From Marivivens sp. (lineage in GTDB: Bacteria > Pseudomonadota > Alphaproteobacteria > Rhodobacterales > Rhodobacteraceae): a DNA stretch of 7,201 nucleotides. Shown here in pieces: positions 1 through 5,116 of this stretch; the stretch's first letter is position 1, and the number at the start of each line of letters is the position of its first letter. The notes under the pieces were generated by a model. That model searched no databases, was not told the origin of the DNA, and worked only from the letters and a program-made list of their open reading frames with translations. Location of the stretch: contig JAHEBR010000105.1 in assembly GCA_024642185.1 (NCBI GenBank), positions 1 through 7,201 of the forward strand. The letters run 5' to 3'. The position numbers were made by a program, and so were the translations under genes.

Positions 1-317
1 TGGGCGATAACGGGCTGGGGGATAGACTGGATGCGCTGCATCATGGCGGCGCAGCGGGCGAAGAGATCGGCGAAATAGGCGGCGCCCTTGTCGGACGCTT
101 GGCGCCCGGCCTGCATTTCCTTGAGGTCATGGCCCGCGCAGAAGGCTTTGCCGGTGCCTGCGAGGATTACGGCGCGGATCGCGCGATCTTCGGCGATCTC
201 GTCGAAGGCGCTGTGGAGGGCGGCGAGCATGGCGTCGGAGAGGGCATTCAGCCGCTCGGGGGCGTTCATGGTGAGCGTGGCGACGCCATTTTCATCGCTT
301 CGCAGAAGCAGGTCCAT
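1..317 (-). CDS. Enoyl-CoA hydratase/isomerase family protein, N-terminal part (3' end outside window)
   Basis: The minus strand encodes the first 105 residues of a crotonase-superfamily protein, and the rest lies beyond the left edge. Family members hydrate or isomerise acyl-CoA thioesters in the cytoplasm, usually in fatty acid or amino acid breakdown. The N-terminus (MDLLLRSDENGVATLTMNAP) is the usual first beta strands followed by the N-A-P-E-R-L-N-A-L segment. Residues about 58-68 (AFCAGHDLKEM) match the conserved oxyanion-hole stretch that binds the CoA thioester carbonyl. The 'GHDLKEM' form resembles the ECHDC3-like subgroup more than FadB-type hydratases. The start at 317 is supported by a strong Shine-Dalgarno (GAGGAGGA) about 6 bases upstream. 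The gene is divergent from the thioesterase gene across 58 bp. The substrate and the second catalytic glutamate cannot be judged because the gene is cut. The family call is firm and the exact function is open. Confidence 0.9.
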   Translation of the reverse strand, partial: MDLLLRSDENGVATLTMNAPERLNALSDAMLAALHSAFDEIAEDRAIRAVILAGTGKAFCAGHDLKEMQAGRQASDKGAAYFADLFARCAAMMQRIQSIPQPVIA

Positions 318-375
318 CTTGTTCCTCCTCAAGATACAGGCCAAGTCTAGGGCAGGGCGCAAGGCGAGGAAAGAC

Positions 376-804
376 ATGACCCTGAAGATGGACAAAAAGG
401 CGCTGCAGGTTTTCTTGACCGAGCATTTTCCGCAAGTGGCCGAGGACTATGTGGTGGAGGAGGCGGGCGAGGAGCGGCTTGTTCTGCGGCTGGCCGTGGA
501 TCACCGGCATTTGCGGCCGGGCAATACCGTCTCGGGGCCGACGCTTTTTGCCTTGGCCGATGTGGCGGTCTATCTGGCGATCCTGTCGAGGATCGGGCCC
601 GAGGCGCTGGCGGTGACGACGAATTGTTCGATTGATTTCATGCGCAAGCCCAAGGCCGATACCGACCTTTTGTGCGAGGTGCGGATCCTCAAGCTGGGGC
701 GGGCGCTTGCGGTGAGTGAGGCCCATATCCGCAGTGCGGGGCAGGAGGAATTGGTCGCGCGGGCCGGTTTGACCTATGCGATCCCGCCGAAGGGGCCGAA
801 ATAG
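376..804 (+). CDS. PaaI-type hotdog-fold acyl-CoA thioesterase
   Basis: This is a 142-residue cytoplasmic protein of the PaaI/YdiI hotdog family, which hydrolyses acyl- or aryl-CoA thioesters to free acid and CoA. The typical family length is 130-150 residues. The segment at residues 46-70 (H-L-R-P-G-N-T-V-S-G-P-T-L-F-A-L-A-D) is the central hotdog helix region, where Asp62 and the preceding G-P-T take the place of the usual catalytic/CoA-binding residues. Residues 81-92 (TTNCSIDFMRKP) match the conserved beta strand 'T..l.i.FlrPa'. The frame is open much further upstream, but the ATG at 376 is preferred. It has an AGGA ribosome binding site at 367-370, and the protein similarity begins there. 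A second ATG at 388 is possible but lacks a comparable site. The neighbouring divergent enoyl-CoA hydratase suggests a shared acyl-CoA role. The substrate is unknown. Confidence 0.88.
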   Translation: MTLKMDKKALQVFLTEHFPQVAEDYVVEEAGEERLVLRLAVDHRHLRPGNTVSGPTLFALADVAVYLAILSRIGPEALAVTTNCSIDFMRKPKADTDLLCEVRILKLGRALAVSEAHIRSAGQEELVARAGLTYAIPPKGPK

Positions 805-809
805 TTGGG

Positions 810-846
810 GTAAAATAATACCGTTTTGCTAACCAATTGATTTTAC
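810..846. repeat. 7-bp inverted repeat upstream of the rplM promoter
   Basis: GTAAAAT at 810-816 is repeated as its exact reverse complement ATTTTAC at 840-846, with 23 bases between the arms. It lies in the AT-rich stretch just upstream of the rplM -35 element, so it could be an operator-like or UP-element-like region, or simply chance in AT-rich DNA. It lacks a T-run after the second arm, so it is not a convincing terminator for the thioesterase gene. Confidence 0.3.
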
Positions 847-870
847 GCGATTAATAAAGACTGGTGGCGC

Positions 871-898
871 TTGACTGTGCATTTTGTGGCGCTATAAC
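871..898 (+). promoter_or_regulatory. Sigma-70-type promoter of the rplM-rpsI operon
   Basis: A -35 box TTGACT (871-876, 5 of 6 to consensus) and a -10 box TATAAC (893-898, 5 of 6) are separated by 16 bp. The expected start point is near 905, giving a leader of about 47 nt before the rplM ATG at 952. An AT-rich stretch (about 811-860) lies just upstream and may act as an UP element, which suits a strong ribosomal protein promoter. The -10 box carries C instead of T at its last position (-7). This is seen directly in the sequence, but activity is inferred. Confidence 0.75.
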
Positions 899-916
899 CC
901 GCCCATCCCGATGACA

Positions 917-932
917 GGCGCAGCTAGGCGCC
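917..932 (+). promoter_or_regulatory. Small hairpin in the rplM 5' leader
   Basis: GGCGC (917-921) and GCGCC (928-932) form a 5-bp all-GC stem with the 6-base loop AGCTAG. It sits between the predicted start point (about 905) and the weak ribosome binding site GGTGAG (944-949). In some bacteria L13 represses its own mRNA through leader structures, so this could be an autoregulatory site. The stem is short, and a chance structure in GC-rich DNA is a real alternative. Confidence 0.35.
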
Positions 933-951
933 CACTTAACTCTGGTGAGAC

Positions 952-1410
952 ATGAAAACCTTCTCTGCTACTCCGGCAGATATCGACAAGAAATGGATCC
1001 TGATCGACGCTGAAGGCGTTGTTCTGGGCCGTCTTGCGTCGATCATCGCCATGCGGCTTCGTGGCAAGCACAAGCCGTCCTTCACCCCCCACATGGACAT
1101 GGGTGACAACGTGATCGTCATCAACGCTGAAAAGGTTCAGCTGACCGGCGACAAGCGTGAAAAGCCGAACTACTGGCACACCGGCCACCCGGGCGGCATC
1201 AAGTCGCGCACCACGGGCGAGATCCTCGAGGGTGCCCACCCCGAGCGCGTCATCAGCCAGGCCGTCAAGCGGATGCTGCCGGGCGGCCGTCTGAGCCGTC
1301 AGCAGATGACCCATCTGCGCGTCTTCGCCGGTACCGAGCACGGTATGGAAGCCCAGAAGCCCGAAGTTCTCGACGTCAAGTCGATGAACAAGAAAAACAC
1401 GAGGGTCTGA
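952..1410 (+). CDS. rplM: 50S ribosomal protein L13
   Basis: This 152-residue protein is ribosomal protein L13, an early-assembly protein of the large subunit that binds 23S rRNA. The family signature is clear throughout: an N-terminal K-W-I-L-I-D-A-E-G-V-V-L-G-R-L-A-S segment (residues 14-30), then R-G-K-H-K-P-S-F-T-P-H-M-D-M-G-D, V-I-N-A-E-K-V, Y-W-H-T-G-H-P-G-G, and the basic M-L-P-G-G-R-L-S-R-Q-Q stretch near residues 108-118. Length is within the usual 140-155, with a short C-terminal extension. The start at 952 follows a modest Shine-Dalgarno (GGTGAG, 944-949) and aligns with the family N-terminus. Its own promoter lies at 871-898, and rpsI follows after 3 bases, the universal rplM-rpsI pairing. 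Codons are more C-rich in third position than in neighbouring genes, as expected for a highly expressed gene. Confidence 0.98.
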   Translation: MKTFSATPADIDKKWILIDAEGVVLGRLASIIAMRLRGKHKPSFTPHMDMGDNVIVINAEKVQLTGDKREKPNYWHTGHPGGIKSRTTGEILEGAHPERVISQAVKRMLPGGRLSRQQMTHLRVFAGTEHGMEAQKPEVLDVKSMNKKNTRV

Positions 1411-1413
1411 TAA

Positions 1414-1899
1414 ATGGCTGAACAAATCAATTCTCTGGAAGAGCTCGGCGCTGTTGCCGTTGCTACTCCCGCCGCAGAAGTCGAGACCCCGCGCGAGCCG
1501 GTTCGCGACGCTCAGGGCCGCTCCTACGCCACCGGCAAGCGTAAAGACGCTGTTGCCCGTGTGTGGATCAAGCCGGGTTCCGGCAAGGTCACTGTGAACG
1601 GCAAGGAAATGGCCGCCTACTTCGCCCGTCCGGTGCTGCAGATGATCCTGCGCCAGCCGTTCCAGGTTGCCGGCGTGTCGGGCCAGTTTGACGTGACCGC
1701 CACCGTCAAGGGCGGCGGCCTCTCCGGCCAGGCCGGCGCTGTCAAGCACGGCATCTCGAAGGCGCTGCAGCTTTATGATCCCGCCCTGCGTGGCGCGCTC
1801 AAGGCCGCTGGCTTCCTCACCCGCGACAGCCGCGTGGTCGAGCGTAAGAAGTACGGCAAGGCCAAGGCCCGCAAGAGCTTCCAGTTCTCGAAGCGCTGA
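1414..1899 (+). CDS. rpsI: 30S ribosomal protein S9
   Basis: This 161-residue protein is ribosomal protein S9. Its C-terminal tail reaches into the small-subunit P site and touches the anticodon stem of tRNA. The conserved domain starts near residue 38 (Y-A-T-G-K-R-K-D-A-V-A-R-V) and includes V-K-G-G-G-L-S-G-Q-A-G-A-V-K-H-G-I (98-114), the V-E-R-K-K-Y-G-K-A-K-A-R-K block (142-154) and the invariant ending S-K-R. An acidic, Ala/Val-rich N-terminal extension of about 30 residues is absent from E. coli S9 (130 residues) but common in alphaproteobacteria, so the ATG at 1414 is accepted. The ribosome binding site GAGG (1401-1404) lies inside the end of rplM, and the two genes are 3 bases apart, which suggests coupled translation. 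The operon ends at the terminator near 1932-1958. Confidence 0.98.
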   Translation: MAEQINSLEELGAVAVATPAAEVETPREPVRDAQGRSYATGKRKDAVARVWIKPGSGKVTVNGKEMAAYFARPVLQMILRQPFQVAGVSGQFDVTATVKGGGLSGQAGAVKHGISKALQLYDPALRGALKAAGFLTRDSRVVERKKYGKAKARKSFQFSKR

Positions 1900-1931
1900 T
1901 CCGTTTCAGGAACCTTTGGAAAAGCAAAAGG

Positions 1932-1958
1932 AAGGGCCGCGGTTTCGCGGCCCTTTTT
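1932..1958 (+). terminator. Intrinsic terminator after rpsI
   Basis: GGGCCGCG (1934-1941) pairs perfectly with CGCGGCCC (1946-1953) around the loop GTTT. A-T pairs with 1932-1933 extend the stem to 10 bp, and five T residues follow at 1954-1958. This is a classic rho-independent terminator 33 bases after the rpsI stop. It lies only 19 bases before the next gene's start, on the same strand. Confidence 0.93.
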
Positions 1959-1964
1959 CATTTC

Positions 1965-1970
1965 GAGGGA
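1965..1970 (+). promoter_or_regulatory. Ribosome binding site deciding the paiB-like start
   Basis: GAGGGA lies 7 bases before the ATG at 1978 but only 1 base before an in-frame TTG at 1972. The spacing therefore selects ATG 1978 as the start and excludes the TTG. The site lies just downstream of the rpsI terminator T-run. Confidence 0.8.
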
Positions 1971-1977
1971 TTTGACG

Positions 1978-2601
1978 ATGTATACGCCGACCCATTTTCA
2001 AGAAACGGACGCAGCCGCCATCGAGGCAATGATCGAGGCTTATCCGTTGGCGGCCTTGGTGGCGCAGGCGCCTGATGGGCTTGTTGCGAACCATTTGCCG
2101 CTCCTGCGCGAGGGCGATGCTCTCGTCGGGCATATTGCGCTGGCGAATGATTTGCACCGGATCTTGGACGATGGCGCCGAGGTCTTGGCGATCTTTCGCG
2201 GCGAGGACAGCTACATCTCGCCGAACTGGTATCCGACCAAGGCGGAAACGCACAAAGCCGTGCCGACCTGGAACTATCAGGTTGTGCATGTCCACGGCCG
2301 GATCCGCTTTCAGCATGACCGCAAGACCAAGCTCGCTTTGGTGGGCAGGCTGACCAAGCGGCATGAGGAGGCGGAGAACGGCACGGCGGGCTGGCGCATG
2401 GCCGATGCACCGAAGGACTATCTCGAGGCGATGCTCGACAACATCGTGGCCTTCCGGATCGAGATTGTGCGGGTTCAAGCCAAGTCCAAGCTGAACCAGA
2501 ATCGCGCCGATGCCGATTTCAACGCCGTCACCGAAGAGATGACAGGGCGCGGCAAGGCCGGGCTGGCTGCGCGGATGCAGGGCATCAAGAAGACCCGTTA
2601 G
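1978..2601 (+). CDS. PaiB-type FMN-binding protein (putative negative transcriptional regulator)
   Basis: This 207-residue cytoplasmic protein belongs to the PaiB family (split-barrel FMN-binding fold). In Bacillus subtilis PaiB is linked to repression of sporulation and protease genes, but most proteobacterial members are uncharacterised and direct DNA binding is not established here. Family marks are the N-terminal M-Y-T-P-T-H-F, the A-N-H-L-P segment (37-41), Y-I-S-P-N-W-Y-P-T-K (79-88), V-P-T-W-N-Y-Q-V-V-H-V-H-G (95-107), and the C-terminal I-E-I ... K-S-K-L-N-Q-N-R block (161-176). Length is normal for the family (about 200-215). The start ATG is chosen by the ribosome binding site at 1965-1970. 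No room for a promoter exists between the rpsI terminator and the start, so transcription probably comes by read-through or from within rpsI. Its 3' end overlaps the end of the opposite-strand TetR gene by 4 bp. Confidence 0.9.
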   Translation: MYTPTHFQETDAAAIEAMIEAYPLAALVAQAPDGLVANHLPLLREGDALVGHIALANDLHRILDDGAEVLAIFRGEDSYISPNWYPTKAETHKAVPTWNYQVVHVHGRIRFQHDRKTKLALVGRLTKRHEEAENGTAGWRMADAPKDYLEAMLDNIVAFRIEIVRVQAKSKLNQNRADADFNAVTEEMTGRGKAGLAARMQGIKKTR

Positions 2602-3215
2602 CGGTCAGGCGGGATGAGCCCCAGCCCGCGCAGATAGACGCCGATCCCCGATTCCAGAAGGTCTTCGGGCGGGAAGGGGGATTTCGTCCCCGGCGAGCCG
2701 CGGGCGAAAAGCTCGACCACGCCGTGGCTCATCGCCCAGATATGGGCGGCAAACATCTGCGGAGGGGGGCGCTTTTCGGGGGGGATGTGTTTGGAAAGCT
2801 CGGCTGCGGCCTTTTCGAGAACCCCAAGGCCGCGGCTGGCCACCTTGTTCAGCTCGGATGTCCGCTGGATCGAGATGCCGCTTTCGAACATCGCCACGTA
2901 ATGGCCAGGGAAACGGCGCGCGAAGGCGAGATAGGCGCGGCCCGTGCCTTCGAAGGCCTTGAGCGCCGAAGGCAGGCCCTTGGCATAGGCCTCTTCCATC
3001 ATCTCGGCGAAGATCTCATAGCCCTGATGGGCGGCGGCGGCGATCAGGTCTTCACGGCCCTCGAAATGGCGATAGACGGCGGCAGGTGTTACTCCGGCCA
3101 CGCGGGCGGCCTCGGAGAGGGTGAAGCCGGTCGGGCCTTTTTCCTCGACGAGCCGCAAACAGGCGACGATCAGCGCCTCGCGCAGATTGCCGTGATGATA
3201 GCCCTGCTTAACCAT
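2598..3215 (-). CDS. TetR-family transcriptional regulator with WHG-type C-terminal domain
   Basis: This 205-residue protein is a TetR-type repressor or activator. The N-terminal helix-turn-helix is unmistakable (residues about 31-58: F-T-L-S-E-A-A-R-V-A-G-V-T-P-A-A-V-Y-R-H-F then E-G-R-E-D-L-I). The C-terminal ligand domain shows Y-L-A-F-A-R-R-F-P-G-H-Y-V-A-M-F (95-110) and I-W-A-M-S-H-G-V-V-E-L-F (159-170), the pattern of the WHG domain (TetR_C_33). The ligand is unknown. The open frame extends to 3347, but the ATG at 3215 is preferred. It has a GGAG site 7 bases upstream (3223-3226), and the HTH is then at its usual distance from the N-terminus. The start lies inside the last codons of ppk2 (8-bp overlap), so translation is probably coupled to ppk2. 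TetR regulators often control their own operon or neighbours; which ones cannot be read from the sequence. Confidence 0.93.
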   Translation of the reverse strand: MVKQGYHHGNLREALIVACLRLVEEKGPTGFTLSEAARVAGVTPAAVYRHFEGREDLIAAAAHQGYEIFAEMMEEAYAKGLPSALKAFEGTGRAYLAFARRFPGHYVAMFESGISIQRTSELNKVASRGLGVLEKAAAELSKHIPPEKRPPPQMFAAHIWAMSHGVVELFARGSPGTKSPFPPEDLLESGIGVYLRGLGLIPPDR

Positions 3216-4077
3216 GAAGCATCTCCGGCCCACCCGCGATCGCAGGGTCGGGCGGGGCCGACACGGCCGCATCCTTGCGCGCATAGTCGAGCTGCGAAAG
3301 CACGGCGCGGATCGCCGCCACCCGTGCCCGCCGCTTGTCGTCGCCACGGATCACGGTCCAGGGGGCGTGGGCGGTATGTGTGCGGGGCAGGGTTTCGGCA
3401 ATGGCGGCGGTATAGGCGTCCCAGCGGTCGAGGCCCTCGACGTCGATCCGGCTCAGCTTCCACTGGCGTAATGGGTCGCTTTCGCGGTCGAGAAAGCGGT
3501 CAAGCTGGGTTGCCTGCCCGATGGTCAGCCAGATCTTGAAGAGGCGGATGCCGTCATCGACCAGCATCTTCTCAAAGTCCGGCACTTGGGCGAACCACGC
3601 CGCGCGCTGCTCGGGCGTGCAAAAGCCGAACACCTGTTCGACAACGCCGCGGTTATACCAGCTGCGGTCGAAAAAGACGATTTCACCCGCCGCAGGCAGA
3701 TGCGCGATGTAGCGCTGGAAATACCACTGTGCCGCCTCGGTTTCGGTGGGCTTGGAAAGGGCCACGACCCGCGCGCCGCGAGGATTAAGATTCTTGCCGA
3801 ACCTCTTGATTGTGCCGCCTTTTCCGGCCGCATCCCGCCCTTCGAAAACAATCGCGATGCGCTGGCCTCTGTCCTTGACCCAAGCCTGAAGCCGCGCCAG
3901 CTCGATCTGCAGCGCGTCCATCTCGGCCTCATAGGCCTTGCGCGGCCAGTCCTCGGCATAGGGATAGGACGGGTTCAGGATCGCCTTCTTGCCTTTGCCC
4001 TCAATCGCAGCCCTCAAGGCGGGATCGGCATTCTCGCGAAAGTGGCGGCTGATGGCGCCGTCAAAGGGAAGATCCAT
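3208..4077 (-). CDS. ppk2: Polyphosphate kinase 2 (PPK2 family)
   Basis: This 289-residue cytoplasmic enzyme is of the PPK2 family, which moves phosphate between inorganic polyphosphate and nucleotides (typically making GTP or ATP from GDP or ADP, or the reverse). A P-loop G-R-D-A-A-G-K-G-G is at residues 80-88. The Walker B/lid-related F-F-D-R-S-W-Y-N-R is at 135-143, and the D-P-L-R-Q-W-K-L-S-R-I-D segment is at 201-212. It ends with A-P-W-T-V-I-R-G-D-D-K-R-R-A-R (238-252). Length and single domain fit class I. The stretch after S-W-Y-N-R reads G-V-V-E rather than the A-G-V-E of several studied enzymes. Two adjacent ATGs are possible (4080 and 4077). The GGAG at 4084-4087 is 6 bases from 4077 and only 3 from 4080, so 4077 is chosen. 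An upstream ATG at 4131 lacks family similarity. The gene follows metA by 74 bp and overlaps tetR. Nucleotide preference is not predictable here. Confidence 0.95.
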   Translation of the reverse strand: MDLPFDGAISRHFRENADPALRAAIEGKGKKAILNPSYPYAEDWPRKAYEAEMDALQIELARLQAWVKDRGQRIAIVFEGRDAAGKGGTIKRFGKNLNPRGARVVALSKPTETEAAQWYFQRYIAHLPAAGEIVFFDRSWYNRGVVEQVFGFCTPEQRAAWFAQVPDFEKMLVDDGIRLFKIWLTIGQATQLDRFLDRESDPLRQWKLSRIDVEGLDRWDAYTAAIAETLPRTHTAHAPWTVIRGDDKRRARVAAIRAVLSQLDYARKDAAVSAPPDPAIAGGPEMLHG

Positions 4078-4083
4078 CATCAA

Positions 4084-4087
4084 CTCC
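4084..4087 (-). promoter_or_regulatory. Ribosome binding site of ppk2
   Basis: On the minus strand GGAG is followed by TTG and then two tandem ATG codons. Spacing is 3 bases to the first ATG (4080) and 6 to the second (4077), which favours the second. Both give the same protein apart from one Met. Confidence 0.6.
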
Positions 4088-4151
4088 GGTGGCTTCCCCC
4101 CCAATATGGGGTCATGCCGCCTGCCGCGCAATCGCGCTGGCGTGTGGCGGC

Positions 4152-5075
4152 CTATTGTCCGATCTTCGCCAGATCGTAGGGCGTGCTTTGATAGATCTCG
4201 TTGATCCAGTTGCCATAAAGCAGATGCGCGTGGCTTCGCCAGCGGTTCTGGGGCGGCTGGGTGGGGTCGTCGTCGGGATAGTAGTTGGCGGGCACGTTGA
4301 TCGGCGTGCCGTTCGAGACATCGCGATCATACTCTTCCTTGAGCGTGCCACTGTCATACTCAAAGTGGTTGAACACATAGAGCGCCCGCTTGCCCGCATC
4401 CTCGATCAGGCAGGGACCGCTGTCATTGCTGTCGATCAGGAGGTTGAGATCGGGGACCTTTGCCACATCCTCGCGCCGGATCTCGGTCCAGCGGCTCACG
4501 GGCACGACCATATCGTCGGAAAAGCCGCGCAGGAAGGGCGAGGCAGGCGCAAGGTTGGCATGGCGGAAACAGCCGAAGGCCTTGTGATCGAGCATGATCT
4601 TGGGAACGTCATGGAAATGATAGGCCATCGCCATTCCGCCCCAGCAGACGCCGAAGGTGGAATGCACATGGGTCTGGGTCCAGTCAAAAACCTCGCGAAG
4701 CTCTTCCCAGTAGGTCACTTCTTCAAAAGGCAAATGCTCGATCGGCGCGCCGGTGATGATCAGCCCGTCAAACCTCTCGCCCGCCGCCTTCACGTCCGAG
4801 AAGGGACGGTAGAACTCTTCCATATGCTCGGCCGCGGTATTGCGGGCCTGATGCTCCGACATCCGGATGAGGCTCAGCTCGACCTGCAGGGGCGTGGCGC
4901 CGATCAGGCGGGCGAACTGATTCTCGGTCTGGATCTTCTTCGGCATCAGGTTGAGCAGGCCGATCCGCAGGGGCCGGATATCCTGATGCGAGGCGCGGTC
5001 GTCCGACATCACCATCACGCCCTCTTTGGAGAGGACGGAATAGGCGGGCAGATTCTCGGGCAGTTTGATGGGCAT
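4152..5075 (-). CDS. metA: Homoserine O-acyltransferase MetA, probably acetyl-CoA specific
   Basis: This 307-residue cytoplasmic enzyme activates the hydroxyl of L-homoserine with an acyl-CoA, the first committed step of methionine synthesis. It aligns along its full length with E. coli MetA (309 residues): start M-P-I-K-L-P, I-R-P-L-R-I-G-L-L-N-L-M-P-K-K-I-Q-T-E-N-Q-F (33-54), and end W-R-S-H-A-H-L-L-Y-G-N-W-I-N. The catalytic residues are visible: Cys144 (in F-G-V-C-W-G), His237 and Glu239 (in F-N-H-F-E-Y). The residue matching E. coli position 111 is Glu113 (in G-A-P-I-E-H-L-P-F). In this family Glu here goes with acetyl-CoA and Gly with succinyl-CoA, so the product is probably O-acetylhomoserine despite the common 'succinyltransferase' label. 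The ribosome binding site is weak (only CTGAG near the start). The gene lies 41 bp after the P-loop gene. No terminator or riboswitch is seen in that gap. Confidence 0.95.
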   Translation of the reverse strand: MPIKLPENLPAYSVLSKEGVMVMSDDRASHQDIRPLRIGLLNLMPKKIQTENQFARLIGATPLQVELSLIRMSEHQARNTAAEHMEEFYRPFSDVKAAGERFDGLIITGAPIEHLPFEEVTYWEELREVFDWTQTHVHSTFGVCWGGMAMAYHFHDVPKIMLDHKAFGCFRHANLAPASPFLRGFSDDMVVPVSRWTEIRREDVAKVPDLNLLIDSNDSGPCLIEDAGKRALYVFNHFEYDSGTLKEEYDRDVSNGTPINVPANYYPDDDPTQPPQNRWRSHAHLLYGNWINEIYQSTPYDLAKIGQ

Positions 5076-5116
5076 TTGCTCAGGTCCGGTAGGTGCGAAA
5101 AGAGGAGATAGGCCGG

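Noticed and set aside
88..375. N-terminal extension of the thioesterase frame back to 88
   Set aside because: The extension lies opposite the enoyl-CoA hydratase gene and has low-complexity Arg/Ser/Ala composition. Family similarity and the ribosome binding site support the start at 376.
825..862. CtrA-like TTAA half-sites in the AT-rich gap before rplM
   Set aside because: No pair of TTAA motifs has the 7-base spacing required; similarity is explained by AT richness.
892..1749. Minus-strand open frame of 285 codons across rplM and rpsI
   Set aside because: It is an antisense shadow of two highly conserved ribosomal protein genes; its translation has no recognisable domain.
1972..1977. TTG at 1972 as the start of the paiB-like gene
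   Set aside because: Only one base separates it from the ribosome binding site, while ATG 1978 has a 7-base spacing and matches the family start (M-Y-T-P).
4096..4111. C-run and small hairpin (CCCCA-ATA-TGGGG) between metA and ppk2 as a terminator
   Set aside because: The stem is only 5 bp with a 3-base loop, and neither strand has a T-run after it. It does not meet terminator criteria.
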